64,000 nucleotides of DNA from Rhizobium favelukesii. GTDB lineage: Bacteria; Pseudomonadota; Alphaproteobacteria; Rhizobiales; Rhizobiaceae. A program made the position numbers and the translations under genes. Shown here piece after piece: positions 24,271 through 33,605 of this stretch. Each line of letters begins with the position of its first letter. Positions within the stretch are counted from its first letter, which is position 1. The stretch covers positions 499,001 to 563,000 of the forward strand of contig NZ_HG916852.1 in the NCBI RefSeq assembly GCF_000577275.2, read 5' to 3'. The notes under the pieces were generated by a model. That model did not search any database, was not told the DNA's origin, and saw only the letters and a program-made list of their open reading frames with translations.

Positions 24271-25501
24271 TTTCGACCTCCTTGAATAGAACGTTCTGGT
24301 CGGTGAGATAGCGCGCGAAGATCGGTAGGCTGGCACCACCGATGGCGCGTGCATGGGCGCCGACCGCGCCTTCGATGATGTCGGGCATGACGACGCCCTG
24401 AAGATCGAGCATGGCTGCCTCGTGGATCGTTGCCTGCACAATCCGTTCTCGCACCCATCCGGGAAAGCCGCCGTCAATCACGGCAGCACTGAAGTCAATG
24501 ATCGAGGCGGCTGCGACGATTGCCTGCGCGAGCGCTCGAGCAGTATCCTGGATCCACATCTCCAGAGGCTCGCCGAAGTCGATCCAGTCGTCGGCCGAAT
24601 ACCAGAGAGGCTGCGGGTCGAGCCCGCGCTCGCGCAGCATGTTTTCCAGAACAAAGATTGACGCGACTTCGAGCAATTGCAGCGTTTCGCCGTTCTTGCC
24701 GCGGACGGGGAGGGGGCCGATGGCACCGGCGGTACCCGTGCGCCCGGAAAAGATAGCGGAATTGAGGACAATGCCGCCGCCGATGAAGGAGCCGATGAAG
24801 AAATAGACGAAATCGGGATAGGAAGGGCCGATACCGAACACGAGTTCCGCGCCGCAGGCACTTGTCGCGTCGTTCTGCAGGTAGACGGGGTAGGGCACGC
24901 GGGCAGCAATCTCGGCGTGAAGATCGAAATCGCGCCACACATCCATCGCGCCCTTGGGCGAACCCACTTCCTCTTCCCAGTTCCAAAGCTCGAAAGGTGC
25001 TGCAATGCCGATGCCGGCAATGCGGCTACGCTGCTTCTCGTCGAGCCGGCTCTCAAGTTCGCGGATGCCTGATGTGATGAAATCCAGGAAAACGTCGGGC
25101 AGCGGATAGGCATAGGTCTGGTGAAGCTGCAGGCGGATCTTGCCCAGGAAATCCATCAGCACCAGGTCCGCGCTGCGTCGGCCCATCTTCACGCCGAAGG
25201 AGTAAACCGCGTCGGGATTGAGTCGCATCGGGATAGACGGTTGGCCAACCCGGCCACGCACCGGCTCTCCGCGCGAGAGCAGCCCTTCCTTCTCCAACGC
25301 GCGCATGATGACGGATACCGTCTGCGCCGAAAGCCCGGTTCGGCGGGCGATATCGGCCTTGGACTGGGAGCTGTAGAGGCGCACCAGCGACAGCACAAGC
25401 CGCTCGTTATAGGCGCGCACCCTGATCTGGTTCGCGCCTCCTGCCGGACTCAAAATAGGCAGTTGAGCCGGCGTATGTACCGGACCGTCCAAAGACGACA
25501 T
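24254..25501 (-). CDS. frcR: ROK-family transcriptional regulator of the fructose operon
   Basis: An N-terminal winged HTH (about residues 30-95: LVLSLVRLYSSQSKADIARRTGLSAQTVSVIMRALEKEGLLSRGE) is followed by a ROK sugar-kinase-like domain (IAGIGIAAPFELW; VYLQNDATSACGAELVFG; FIGGGIVLNSAIFSGRTGTAGAIGPLPV). The usual ROK zinc-binding Cys cluster is not evident. It diverges from frcB across a 230-base spacer containing a promoter and symmetric sites, so it most likely regulates frcBCAK and itself. The symbol follows the S. meliloti frc locus, in which a ROK gene flanks frcBCAK; the assignment is by position and family. Confidence 0.88.
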   Translation of the reverse strand: MSSLDGPVHTPAQLPILSPAGGANQIRVRAYNERLVLSLVRLYSSQSKADIARRTGLSAQTVSVIMRALEKEGLLSRGEPVRGRVGQPSIPMRLNPDAVYSFGVKMGRRSADLVLMDFLGKIRLQLHQTYAYPLPDVFLDFITSGIRELESRLDEKQRSRIAGIGIAAPFELWNWEEEVGSPKGAMDVWRDFDLHAEIAARVPYPVYLQNDATSACGAELVFGIGPSYPDFVYFFIGSFIGGGIVLNSAIFSGRTGTAGAIGPLPVRGKNGETLQLLEVASIFVLENMLRERGLDPQPLWYSADDWIDFGEPLEMWIQDTARALAQAIVAAASIIDFSAAVIDGGFPGWVRERIVQATIHEAAMLDLQGVVMPDIIEGAVGAHARAIGGASLPIFARYLTDQNVLFKEVENAEGT

Positions 25502-25556
25502 TGGCCATCCTCCCGTCTCTTGGCCTATGCCCTATTTTCATCAAGCATGCCATATC

Positions 25557-25617
25557 GAATTAATAATTCAATTGGATTTATTTATTGACAAGGCAATTTC
25601 TTTCGCTCTTAATTGCC
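25557..25617 (+). promoter_or_regulatory. frcB promoter with symmetric operator candidates
   Basis: A perfect -35 box TTGACA (25585-25590) and CTTAAT (25608-25613) are separated by 17 bases. Overlapping them is the perfect inverted repeat GGCAATT-N12-AATTGCC (25592-25598 with 25611-25617). Upstream, GAATTA-A-TAATTC (25557-25569) is another symmetric element. The placement between -35 and -10 suits repression by the divergent ROK regulator. Confidence 0.6.
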
Positions 25618-25731
25618 ATCGTCAACGGCGCGGAACGGCTTGGAGGAGGCCGCCGGCGAGACTGCAGCGTTTCTCGCGCCTGTCAATCCGGCACCGCCAA
25701 GGGGTGGGTCGACTAATCTCGGGAGGACTAA

Positions 25732-26757
25732 ATGAAGAAATCAGTGCTTTCTGCCGCGCTTGGCGCGCTCGCCCTCGGTGTCGCCTTTTCGGCGCCGGCA
25801 ATGGCCGCGGATGTTTCCGCCTGCCTCATCACCAAGACCGACACCAATCCCTTTTTCGTCAAGATGAAGGAAGGCGCGACGGCCAAGGCCAAGGAACTGG
25901 GTGTGACGCTCAAGTCCTACGCCGGCAAGATCGACGGTGACAGCGAAAGCCAGGTTGCCGCGATCGAAAGCTGCATTGCCGACGGTGCGAAGGGCATCCT
26001 GATCACAGCGTCGGACACGAAGGGCATCGTCCCCTCGGTCAAGAAGGCCCGCGATGCAGGTCTCCTGGTGATCGCCCTCGACACGCCGCTCGATCCGGCT
26101 GACGCTGCCGACGCAACCTTCGCAACCGATAACCTGCTCGCCGGCAAGCTGATCGGCCAATGGGCCAAGGAAACGCTCGGCGACAAGGCAAAGGATGCCA
26201 AGGTTGGCTTCCTCGACCTGACGCCGTCGCAGCCGACCGTCGACGTTCTGCGTGACCAGGGCTTCATGATGGGCTTCGGCATCGACACCAAGGACCCGAA
26301 CAAGATCGGCGACGAAGACGATGCGCGCATCGTCGGTCACGACGTGACGAACGGCAACGAAGAAGGCGGCCGCAAGGCGATGGAGAACCTTCTGCAGAAG
26401 GATCCGAGCATCAACGTCATTCACACGATCAACGAGCCGGCCGCCGTCGGCGCTTACCAGGCCCTCAAGGCTGTCGGCATGGAAAAGAACGTTCTGATCG
26501 TCTCGGTTGACGGCGGTTGCCCAGGCGTCAAGTCCGTCAAGGAAGGCGTCATCGGCGCCACCTCCCAGCAGTATCCGCTGCTGATGGCTTCGCTCGGTAT
26601 CGAGGCGATCAAGAAGTTCGCCGACAGCGGCGAAAAGCCGAAGCCGACCGAAGGCAAGTCCTTCTTCGATACGGGTGTTTCGCTCGTCACCGACAAGCCG
26701 GTCTCTGGCCTTGAGTCGATCGACACCAAGATCGGCACCGACAAGTGCTGGGGCTAA
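25732..26757 (+). CDS. frcB: Fructose ABC transporter, periplasmic binding protein
   Basis: The Sec signal [20 protein letters not shown] to PAMAAD leads a type-1 (ribose/galactose-like) sugar-binding protein: [20 protein letters not shown], then [21 protein letters not shown], then [21 protein letters not shown] and [13 protein letters not shown]. In S. meliloti FrcB binds fructose, ribose and mannose. The order binding protein-permease-ATPase-kinase and the divergent ROK gene match the frc operon. GGGAGGAC precedes the ATG by four bases. A strong stem-loop follows the gene, probably limiting transcript into frcC so the binding protein is made in excess. Confidence 0.93.
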   Translation: MKKSVLSAALGALALGVAFSAPAMAADVSACLITKTDTNPFFVKMKEGATAKAKELGVTLKSYAGKIDGDSESQVAAIESCIADGAKGILITASDTKGIVPSVKKARDAGLLVIALDTPLDPADAADATFATDNLLAGKLIGQWAKETLGDKAKDAKVGFLDLTPSQPTVDVLRDQGFMMGFGIDTKDPNKIGDEDDARIVGHDVTNGNEEGGRKAMENLLQKDPSINVIHTINEPAAVGAYQALKAVGMEKNVLIVSVDGGCPGVKSVKEGVIGATSQQYPLLMASLGIEAIKKFADSGEKPKPTEGKSFFDTGVSLVTDKPVSGLESIDTKIGTDKCWG

Positions 26758-26779
26758 GTCTCACGATATGAATCAAGCG

Positions 26780-26808
26780 CCGGCCGGGGCTTGATCCTCG
26801 GCCGGTTT
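26780..26808 (+). terminator. Intercistronic stem-loop between frcB and frcC
   Basis: CCGGCCG and CGGCCGG (26780-26786 with 26799-26805) form a seven-base GC stem followed by TTT. It lies in the 153-base frcB-frcC gap and probably acts as an attenuator or 3'-stabilising structure, as is common after binding-protein genes. Confidence 0.55.
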
Positions 26809-26910
26809 CGACCGACCATAGCTGCTGTCTCAGGAGCCGGCGAACAAAGACCGGTGTCATATGGGGCACGGCTTCCGCGCGCGGTTTGGCGCGAAAGCGG
26901 AGGAGGAACA

Positions 26911-27975
26911 ATGACCGGAGCACAGGACTTCGAACGGGTGCTTGACGGCAGCGACAAGAATGTCGCGTCGTTCGAACATCAAGCCGTACCATTTGTGAAG
27001 CGTGCGCAGCATTTTCTGCACTCGACGCCGGCCGCCGTGCCGCTGATCGTGCTGGTGCTGGCGATCATCATCTTCGGCATCGCGATCGGCGGGCGGTTCT
27101 TCTCGTCCTACACGCTGACGCTCATCCTGCAGCAGATCGCCATCGTCGGTATTCTCGGCGCCGCGCAGACGCTGGTCATCCTGACCGCGGGCATCGATCT
27201 CTCGATCGGCGTCATCATGGTGATATCAGCCGTGATCATGGGCAATTGTGCCATCACCTATGGCATCCCGACGCCGATTGCCGTGCTTGCCGGCATGCTT
27301 GTCGGCGGTCTCTGCGGCCTCCTCAACGGTTTCCTCGTTGCTTACATGAAGCTGCCGCCGTTCATCGTCACGCTCGGCACGTGGAACATCGTGATGGCCA
27401 CGAACTTCATCTACTCGGCGAACGAGACGATCCGCGACACCGACGTCGACGCGCAGGCGCCGCTGCTGCACTTCTTCGCGCTCAGCTTCAAGCTCGGCAG
27501 TGCGGTGTTGACGCTTGGCGTTATTGCCATGGTGCTGCTGGTGCTCGTGCTCTGGTACATCCTCAATCACACCGCCTGGGGCCGCCACGTCTACGCCGTC
27601 GGCGACGATCCGGAAGCAGCCAAGCTCTCTGGCATCCAGACCAAAAAGGTCCTGCTCACGGTCTACACCGTCTCCGGCGTCATCGCCGCCTTCGCGGCCT
27701 GGGTATCGATTGGCCGCAACGGCTCCATCTCGCCGTCGTCGGCTGTCACCGACTACAATCTTCAGGCCATCACGGCGACTGTGATCGGCGGCATCTCGCT
27801 CTTTGGCGGTCGCGGCTCGATCCTCGGCACCCTGTTCGGCGCGATGATCGTCGGCGTGGTGTCGATGGGTCTCAACATGCTCGGCGCGGATCCGCAGTGG
27901 AAGGTGCTGCTCACCGGCGTACTCATCATCGCCGCCGTCGCAATCGACCAGTGGATCAGAAAGGTGTCGGTGTAA
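26911..27975 (+). CDS. frcC: Fructose ABC transporter, permease
   Basis: The start at ATG 26911 is set by GGAGGAGGAACA; the longer frame to 26791 reads the intergenic hairpin and is rejected. The 354-residue protein has the RbsC-type permease pattern of about ten membrane helices, with the conserved ILGAAQTLVILTAGIDLSIGVIM, MKLPPFIVTLGTWNI and VIGGISLFGGRGSILGTLFGAMIVG segments; the last contains the cytoplasmic coupling loop. It forms the inner-membrane channel with FrcA. One base separates its stop from the frcA start. Confidence 0.94.
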   Translation: MTGAQDFERVLDGSDKNVASFEHQAVPFVKRAQHFLHSTPAAVPLIVLVLAIIIFGIAIGGRFFSSYTLTLILQQIAIVGILGAAQTLVILTAGIDLSIGVIMVISAVIMGNCAITYGIPTPIAVLAGMLVGGLCGLLNGFLVAYMKLPPFIVTLGTWNIVMATNFIYSANETIRDTDVDAQAPLLHFFALSFKLGSAVLTLGVIAMVLLVLVLWYILNHTAWGRHVYAVGDDPEAAKLSGIQTKKVLLTVYTVSGVIAAFAAWVSIGRNGSISPSSAVTDYNLQAITATVIGGISLFGGRGSILGTLFGAMIVGVVSMGLNMLGADPQWKVLLTGVLIIAAVAIDQWIRKVSV

Positions 27976-27976
27976 C

Positions 27977-28759
27977 ATGGCAAACGAACCCATTCTTTCG
28001 GCTCGGGGCCTCGTCAAGCGCTATGGACGCGTCACCGCGCTCGACAACGCCGACTTCGACCTCTACCCCGGCGAAATCCTTGCGGTGATCGGCGATAACG
28101 GTGCTGGCAAGTCGTCGCTGATCAAGGCGATCTCAGGCGCGGTCACCCCCGATGAGGGCGAGATCACGCTGGAGGGCAAGCAGGTCCACTTCAAGTCTCC
28201 GATGGAGGCGCGCGAAGCGGGCATCGAGACCGTCTATCAGAACCTCGCGCTTTCCCCGGCGCTGTCGATTGCCGACAACATGTTCCTTGGTCGCGAGATC
28301 AGGAAGCCGGGCGTGCTCGGCAAATGGTTCCGCATGCTCGACCGTCCAGCGATGGAAAAGCGGGCCCGCGACAAGCTCACCGAACTCGGCCTGATGACCA
28401 TCCAGAACATCAACCAGGCCGTCGAAACGCTTTCGGGCGGTCAGCGCCAGGGCGTGGCGGTGGCGCGTGCCGCTGCCTTCGGCTCCAAGGTCGTCATCAT
28501 GGACGAGCCGACGGCTGCGCTCGGCGTCAAGGAAAGCCGCAAGGTCCTGGAACTGATCCTCGACGTGCGGTCGCGCGGCCTGCCGATCGTGCTGATCTCA
28601 CACAACATGCCGCATGTTTTCGAGGTCGCCGACCGCATCCATATTCATCGGCTTGGCCGCCGTCTGACGGTGATCAATCCGAAGGAATACACGATGTCCG
28701 ATGCCGTGGCCTTCATGACCGGCGCCAAGTCCGTACCGACGGAGCCGGTCGCCGCATGA
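27977..28759 (+). CDS. frcA: Fructose ABC transporter, ATPase
   Basis: A single-domain 260-residue sugar ABC ATPase. Walker A is GDNGAGKSS (about 39-47), Q-loop VYQNLAL, signature LSGGQRQG, Walker B VVIMDEPTAALG and H-switch LISHNM. Most ribose-type systems have a double-length ATPase, so the single domain fits FrcA. It powers uptake through FrcC. Its stop overlaps frcK by four bases (ATGA), so transport and kinase genes are translationally coupled. Confidence 0.94.
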   Translation: MANEPILSARGLVKRYGRVTALDNADFDLYPGEILAVIGDNGAGKSSLIKAISGAVTPDEGEITLEGKQVHFKSPMEAREAGIETVYQNLALSPALSIADNMFLGREIRKPGVLGKWFRMLDRPAMEKRARDKLTELGLMTIQNINQAVETLSGGQRQGVAVARAAAFGSKVVIMDEPTAALGVKESRKVLELILDVRSRGLPIVLISHNMPHVFEVADRIHIHRLGRRLTVINPKEYTMSDAVAFMTGAKSVPTEPVAA

Positions 28760-29382
28760 GCATCACCATCGAAGACATCGCCGGCGAGGTCATCGGCCGC
28801 GCCGGCGACACCAAGCGTTTCCTGATCGCCATTGCCGGTCCGCCCGGCGCCGGCAAATCCACCATGGCGGACAATCTCGCCGAGGCGCTGAGAGCGAATG
28901 GCCAAACCGTGGAAGTCCTGCCGATGGATGGCTTCCATATGGACAATGCCATTCTGATCGAACGCGGCCTGCTGGCCCGCAAGGGTATTCCGGAAACGTT
29001 CGATGTCCGCGGCTTTCTCGACATTATCCGGGCCGTGCGTCCGGCCGACCAGGAAGTATTGATCCCTGTCTTCGACCGGTCCCGCGAGATTGCCATCGCC
29101 TCGGCGCGCGTCGTCTCGCCCGAGCATCGCTTTATCATCGTCGAGGGAAACTACCTGCTTTTCAGCCAGGGCAAGTGGGCCGAACTCGAAGACATCTTCG
29201 ACTACTCGGTCATGCTGGCGCCGCCGATCGAGGTGCTCGAGGAACGGCTGTGGGCGCGCTGGCGCGGCTACAAGCTGAGTGAGGAAGAAGCGAACGCCAA
29301 GGTCTACGGCAATGATCTGCCCAATGGCCGGTTAATTCTCGGCAATCGCCGCCGCGCGGATGTGACGCTCGACATAGCCTGA
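28756..29382 (+). CDS. frcK: FrcK: small P-loop sugar/nucleoside-type kinase
   Basis: The 208-residue product starts at the ATG overlapping the frcA stop. Walker A is IAGPPGAGKST (about residues 27-36), followed by VLPMDGFHMDN and IPETFDVRGF, then FIIVEGNYLLF; these are the marks of the uridine-kinase/panK-like family annotated 'nucleoside/nucleotide kinase'. In S. meliloti the last gene of frcBCAK encodes such a kinase, although a separate PfkB fructokinase (37510 here) is the probable fructose kinase. The true substrate is unresolved. A 7-bp hairpin follows the stop. Confidence 0.88.
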   Translation: MSITIEDIAGEVIGRAGDTKRFLIAIAGPPGAGKSTMADNLAEALRANGQTVEVLPMDGFHMDNAILIERGLLARKGIPETFDVRGFLDIIRAVRPADQEVLIPVFDRSREIAIASARVVSPEHRFIIVEGNYLLFSQGKWAELEDIFDYSVMLAPPIEVLEERLWARWRGYKLSEEEANAKVYGNDLPNGRLILGNRRRADVTLDIA

Positions 29383-29383
29383 T

Positions 29384-29401
29384 CAGCCCGCCTTCGGGCT
29401 G
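29384..29401 (+). terminator. Hairpin after the frc operon
   Basis: CAGCCCG, loop CCTT, CGGGCTG begins one base after the frcK stop. There is no T-run, so if it ends transcription it may do so with help from Rho, or it may protect the mRNA 3' end. Confidence 0.4.
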
Positions 29402-29498
29402 GAGCGCAGGACTTGCGGCTCCCGATGGAATCGTTGCAGGTTCACCTTCATGCAACTTTTGCTCTAAAGCAAACCTGTGCGGTATGGAGGGAGCGCGC

Positions 29499-29847
29499 AT
29501 GAGCTTTACGGAAGCCGTCTTGTCAGTCTTCTCGAAATACGCCGTCGTCAGCGGCCGCGCCGGCCGACCGGAATTCTGGTGGTTTGCACCCTTCAACGTC
29601 ATCGCCTCCCTGATCCTGGCCGTCATCGACAAGTTCCTCTTCGGCTACGAAATACTTGGCGCCATCTACGGCCTTGCCCATGCTGCTTCCCGGCCTCGGC
29701 GTGGCGGTGCGCCGTCTCCATGATATCGGCCGTTCTGGTTGGTGGCTTCTGGTTGGCATCATTCCGCTGGTGGGCTGGATCGTCCTGCTCGTCTGGTATC
29801 TCGGCCGCGGCACGCCCGGCTCCAACGAATACGGCGCGCCTGCCTGA
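29499..29847 (+). pseudogene. DUF805 membrane protein gene with a +1 frameshift
   Basis: From ATG 29499 (AGGGAG upstream) the first frame encodes MSFTEAVLSVFSKYAVVSGR, then PEFWWFAPFNVIASLILAVID and YEILGAIYGLA, the first half of a DUF805 protein. It then runs out of frame at 29676-29680 (GCCCATG). The second half (MLLPGLGVAVRRLHDIGRSG, then WWLLVGIIPLVGWIVLLVWYLGRGTPGSNEYG) continues in the next frame to 29847. Deleting one C from the CCC restores a normal protein of about 115 residues with the RRLHDIGRSGWW hallmark. So this is a one-base insertion: a recent mutation, a phase-variable site or a sequence error. The protein is a small inner-membrane protein of unknown role. Confidence 0.8.
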
Positions 29848-29938
29848 AAAACCGCCGGCAAAGTGTTTGCCATGCAGCGCATCGGGGTGATAATGCGCAG
29901 GGCTGAACCTTATAGGCCAGCCCGCGGAGTTTCAGCGC

Positions 29939-30979
29939 ATGCAATCGATCACCATCCGTCGCCCCGATGATTGGCACCTGCACCTGCGTGACGGGGCCAT
30001 GTTGGAAGGCGTGATCGGCGATACGAGCCGCGACTTCGCCCGCGCGATCATCATGCCGAACCTGGTACCGCCGGTGGTTACAACTGCCGATGCGGAGGCC
30101 TATCGCGGCCGCATCATGGCGGCGCTGCCGAAGGGCGACAAGTTCCAGCCGCTGATGACGCTCTACCTGACGGAGCATACGAATCCCGATGACGTCGAGG
30201 CGGGCAAGACGAGCGGGCTGATCACGGCGGTCAAGCTCTACCCGGCCGGCGCCACCACCAACTCCCACGGCGGCGTGCGCGATATCGAAAAGGCGATGCC
30301 GGTGCTGGAGCGTATGGCAAAGATCGGCCTGCCGCTTTGCGTCCACGGCGAGGTGACTGCGCCAGAGGTCGACATTTTCGACCGCGAGGCTGTGTTCATC
30401 GAAACCGTGCTCGATCCGCTCCGCAAGCGTCTGCCTGAACTCAAGGTAACGATGGAGCACGTCACCACCAAGGACGGCATCGACTACATCAAGTCCGCGA
30501 AGAGCAATCTCGCAGGCTCGATCACGACGCACCACCTGATCATCAATCGCAACGCCATCCTCGTTGGCGGCATCCGCCCGCACTACTACTGCCTGCCGGT
30601 CGCCAAGCGCGAGAACCACCGCCTCGCCCTCCGTGCCGCCGCAACGAGCGGCGATCTGCGCTTCTTTCTCGGCACGGATTCAGCCCCGCACGTCGACCCA
30701 TTGAAGGAATGCGCCTGCGGCTGCGCCGGCATCTACACCTCGATCAATACGATGAGCTGCCTTGCGCACGTCTTCGAACAGGAAAATGGGCTCGACAGGC
30801 TCGAGGCCTTCGCATCGCTGAACGGACCTGCTTGGTATGGCCTGCCGGTCAACGAAGAAAGAATAACGCTGGTCAAGCGCGACGAACCCGTCAGGTTTCC
30901 GGCGAAAGTTGAAACCGGCGCCGGCCTTGTTACCGTTTTCGATCCAATGTTCCCGCTTTACTGGGACGTTGATCGCTAA
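29939..30979 (+). CDS. pyrC: Dihydroorotase (homodimeric class)
   Basis: The N-terminal metal motif is [10 protein letters not shown] (His13 and His15 as binuclear zinc ligands). The carboxylated Lys lies in [17 protein letters not shown], and further ligands in [16 protein letters not shown] and FLGTDSAPH (catalytic Asp). The 346-residue length and lack of a PyrB-linked insertion match the E. coli-type homodimeric enzyme. It cyclises carbamoyl-aspartate to dihydroorotate in pyrimidine synthesis. pyrE lies 5.8 kb downstream on the same strand, not in the same operon. The ATG at 29939 follows GCGGAGTTTCAGCGC. Confidence 0.95.
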   Translation: MQSITIRRPDDWHLHLRDGAMLEGVIGDTSRDFARAIIMPNLVPPVVTTADAEAYRGRIMAALPKGDKFQPLMTLYLTEHTNPDDVEAGKTSGLITAVKLYPAGATTNSHGGVRDIEKAMPVLERMAKIGLPLCVHGEVTAPEVDIFDREAVFIETVLDPLRKRLPELKVTMEHVTTKDGIDYIKSAKSNLAGSITTHHLIINRNAILVGGIRPHYYCLPVAKRENHRLALRAAATSGDLRFFLGTDSAPHVDPLKECACGCAGIYTSINTMSCLAHVFEQENGLDRLEAFASLNGPAWYGLPVNEERITLVKRDEPVRFPAKVETGAGLVTVFDPMFPLYWDVDR

Positions 30980-31164
30980 GGATCGTCTACCATTCACGCA
31001 ATTTTTACTCGCCTCTTCTTCGAGGGCGGCGCAGCTATGCTATTCGCGTAATGATACTGATTTAAATGCATGATTTTTTAACGAAATAAGTAAGACATTC
31101 GTCATAGCAAACCCGTAGGCTTCGCACGAATGAGGGACGCGGCAGCCGTCGCGATTTTTGAAGC

Positions 31165-32345
31165 ATGACGCTTGATTACAATTCCCTTTTGATGGCGCTT
31201 GCAGTCTCGGCCACGTGCCTTGCCGTGACGCTGCTGGGCAGCTGGTTTGCGCGCCGCTCCGAGACTTTCCTATTGAGCTGCACGCTGGGGCTCGTCTTTA
31301 TCGTCAGCGGCATCGTTGCGTATGGTCTGTATGTCGACAATCCGGTTGTGGCGTTTGGTGTTGTCTCGTTCGTACTTTTGCACGCGGGCTTTGCAACCGT
31401 CTGGGGGGCCGGCTATCAGTTCCGTACCGGCAGGCTGCCGCGTGTTGCCGTCGTCGCCTGCGCCCTCGCGGCAATGGTCGTTTCCATACCACCGCTGCTG
31501 ATCGGTTATGACGGGCTCGCATTTATGGCCGACAACGCGGCGATCGCTGCTATGCTCTTCGCTACCGCCTATCAGTATTGGCGGGCGCGGTCAGTGGCGC
31601 CGGCGCCCCCCTGACCGGAATTACCGCCCTGTATTGCCTGACGGCGATCTCCTTCGTCCTGTGTGCCGCCGTCCTGATCGCCGATGGAAAAATGGTGCTG
31701 GGCGTTGCTCCGAGCAATTGGGCCGAGGATCTCAGCCTTGCAATCTGTATCGCCAGCATGACCGGCATCGGCGCCCTGTCGCTGGCGCTTCACCAGTGGC
31801 GGCTCGCTGCACGGCACCGCTTGGATGCCATGACGGATCCGCTGACCGGGCTCGTGAACCGTCGCGCGCTTTTCGATTGCTACGGACAGGGGCTGATGGG
31901 ACCGGCCACCGCGGTGCTGATCTTCGATCTCGACCACTTCAAGTCCATCAACGACACCTTCGGGCATGCTGGGGGCGACCGTGTGCTGAAGGTTTTCGCC
32001 GCCGAGCTCGCGGCGAACTGCCGAACCGGCGATACCGCCGCGCGCCTTGGCGGCGAGGAGTTTGCGCTGGTTCTGAAGGAGATCATGCCGGGCCGCGCCG
32101 AAACGGTGGCCGAGCGCATTCGCAAGGCCTTCGCCGGCCGCGAGATCTACCTCGACGATGAAACCCTCGCATGCACGGTCAGTGTCGGTGTCGCGCCGGG
32201 GCGCTCCACACCGATGGATTTCGACGCCATGCTGAGTGCGGCCGACAAGGCGCTCTACGCGGCCAAGCGCGCGGGCCGGAACCGGATCGAACTCGCAAGC
32301 CATCTCCATGCCGTGCCGGCGGGTGCGGCTCGCACCGGCTCTTGA
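31165..32345 (+). pseudogene. Membrane diguanylate cyclase (GGDEF) gene split by a frameshift in a C6 run
   Basis: The first frame (31165-31614) encodes five hydrophobic helices (LLMALAVSATCLAVTLLGSW to AAIAAMLFATAYQYW). It ends at TGA immediately after six C's at 31606-31611. Adding one C makes the frame continue as APPLTGITALYCLTAISFVL into the second frame, which holds two further helices and a complete GGDEF domain: DPLTGLVNRRALF, VLIFDLDHFKSINDTFGHAGGD, RLGGEEFALVL (active site GGEEF). The repaired protein would be about 393 residues. As written, translation stops before the catalytic domain unless ribosomes slip, although the GGDEF half also has its own ATG at 31578. This may be a true mutation, a slippage-based switch, or a homopolymer error. 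Confidence 0.8.
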
Positions 32346-32533
32346 TCGAAAACCTCAGCTCGCCTATTGTCGCCGTCGGCCGGATGCGGCCAGCCGCCCC
32401 GCGGCGCGAAAGCGCGATGGTGAATGCATCCAGATACATCCTTCACATCCTTGCCGTTTGGCGATTGATGGCGAACGGGTCAGCAGTCGCGGGCACTGAT
32501 CATCCTGTTTGCCGCCAACGGAAAGAATGAACC

Positions 32534-33070
32534 ATGCGCGATTTTCGCGACGCCAAGCTGATGGCGAAAGCTCTGCGGCAGGCTCTGGCTGCCCGCGACA
32601 TAGACTTCACCCATAGCGAAACCCTGGAGATCGTTGCCCGCCAGTTCGGGTTCGATCAGTGGAATATCCTCTCGGCCAAGCTTGAAGAGCCGGAAGCGGC
32701 AACGCCCGCGATTGCCATTCAGCCGCCGATCCCGATTTTCCGCATCTTCGACGTCGCCAAGGCGAAGGAGTTCTATTGTGGCTTTCTCGGCTTCGCGCTG
32801 GATTGGGAGCACCGCTTCGGCGATCATTTCCCGCTCTACTGCCAGGTGTCGAGAAGCGGCATGATCCTGCATCTCAGCGAACATTCCGGCGATGCCAGCC
32901 CCGGCGCTCGCGCCTTCGTGCCCGTCACGGGCGTTCGTGCCTTGCAGTCCGAGCTCTCGGCCAAGCAATATCGCTACATGAAGCCAGACCTGCAGGAGGT
33001 GCCTTGGGGCCTCGAAATGGAGGTCATCGACCCCTTCAACAACCGGCTCACCTTCTGCGAACGGACGTAA
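32534..33070 (+). CDS. Glyoxalase/bleomycin-resistance (VOC) superfamily protein with helical N-terminal extension
   Basis: A 178-residue protein. The first 50 residues (KLMAKALRQALAARDIDFTHSETLEIVARQFGFDQWNILSAKL) form the helical domain often seen before VOC modules in alphaproteobacteria. The VOC part (FRIFDVAKAKEFYCGFLGFALDWEHRFGDHFPLYCQVSRSGMILHLSEHSGDASPG to LEMEVIDPFNNRLTFCER) has two beta-alpha-beta units and a C-terminal Glu of the metal site. Members sequester or transform small electrophiles and antibiotics. The substrate is unknown. A strong terminator follows eight bases after the stop. Confidence 0.82.
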   Translation: MRDFRDAKLMAKALRQALAARDIDFTHSETLEIVARQFGFDQWNILSAKLEEPEAATPAIAIQPPIPIFRIFDVAKAKEFYCGFLGFALDWEHRFGDHFPLYCQVSRSGMILHLSEHSGDASPGARAFVPVTGVRALQSELSAKQYRYMKPDLQEVPWGLEMEVIDPFNNRLTFCERT

Positions 33071-33077
33071 TGCCGTC

Positions 33078-33108
33078 AGGCGGGAGGTATCCCCCTCCCG
33101 CCTTATTT
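33078..33108 (+). terminator. Rho-independent terminator after the VOC gene
   Basis: AGGCGGGAGG, loop TATCCC, CCTCCCGCCT forms a perfect ten-base stem, followed by TATTT. It separates the VOC gene from the convergent DUF1772 gene. Confidence 0.8.
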
Positions 33109-33605
33109 CACACGAGCATCAAGGCGCGCACGAAGGCGATTGAGGCGAGCAGTGAGGCGATCGTCCTCACATGGTTCCACCATGTCCAATCCTTGAGATA
33201 GGCCGTCCAGAGCGCGGTGGCCTCGGCGCCGCTGCCGCTGACTTTCACCAGCGCGTCGTTCATCGGCACGTTGAAGACGATCGTCGAGAGGAACGATGCA
33301 AACACGTAAAGCACTGCTCCGGCCAGCATCCAGACGCTGACGCCACCGCGCCAGTTGAAGAACGCGAAGGCAGCGATCACGAGGCACAGGACCACGGTCG
33401 GTACGAAAAGCAGCATGAAGGGCGAGCGCACGATCGTGACATTGATGGAGTTCATCGCCGCTATGCCTTGCTCAGTGGGAATGCGGGCGAACGACGTCAT
33501 GATAAAGGTCGAGAACGCAAAGAAGATGCCAGCAACCAGGCCGCTGCCGATCGCAGCGGCCGCCAAAGCGATACTGAGTACAAGCGTCACTATCCTACCT
33601 GCCAT
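33108..33605 (-). CDS. DUF1772 (anthrone-oxygenase-like) membrane protein
   Basis: The 165-residue protein has four predicted membrane helices (IVTLVLSIALAAAAIGSGLVAGIFFAFSTFIM, FMLLFVPTVVLCLVIAAFAFF, VWMLAGAVLYVFASFLSTIVF, and the C-terminal VRTIASLLASIAFVRALML). The segment NVPMNDALVKVSGSGAEATALWTAYLKDWTWWNHVRT is the DUF1772 hallmark. The family includes fungal anthrone oxygenases, but bacterial members have no established reaction. It overlaps the end of the upstream NAD(P)H-binding gene by 16 bases, forming a two-gene unit opposite a TetR regulator. Confidence 0.85.
   Translation of the reverse strand: MAGRIVTLVLSIALAAAAIGSGLVAGIFFAFSTFIMTSFARIPTEQGIAAMNSINVTIVRSPFMLLFVPTVVLCLVIAAFAFFNWRGGVSVWMLAGAVLYVFASFLSTIVFNVPMNDALVKVSGSGAEATALWTAYLKDWTWWNHVRTIASLLASIAFVRALMLV

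Noticed and set aside
26791..26910. Upstream extension of frcC by 40 codons
   Set aside because: It covers the intercistronic hairpin, and GGAGGAGGAACA directly before ATG 26911 decides the start.
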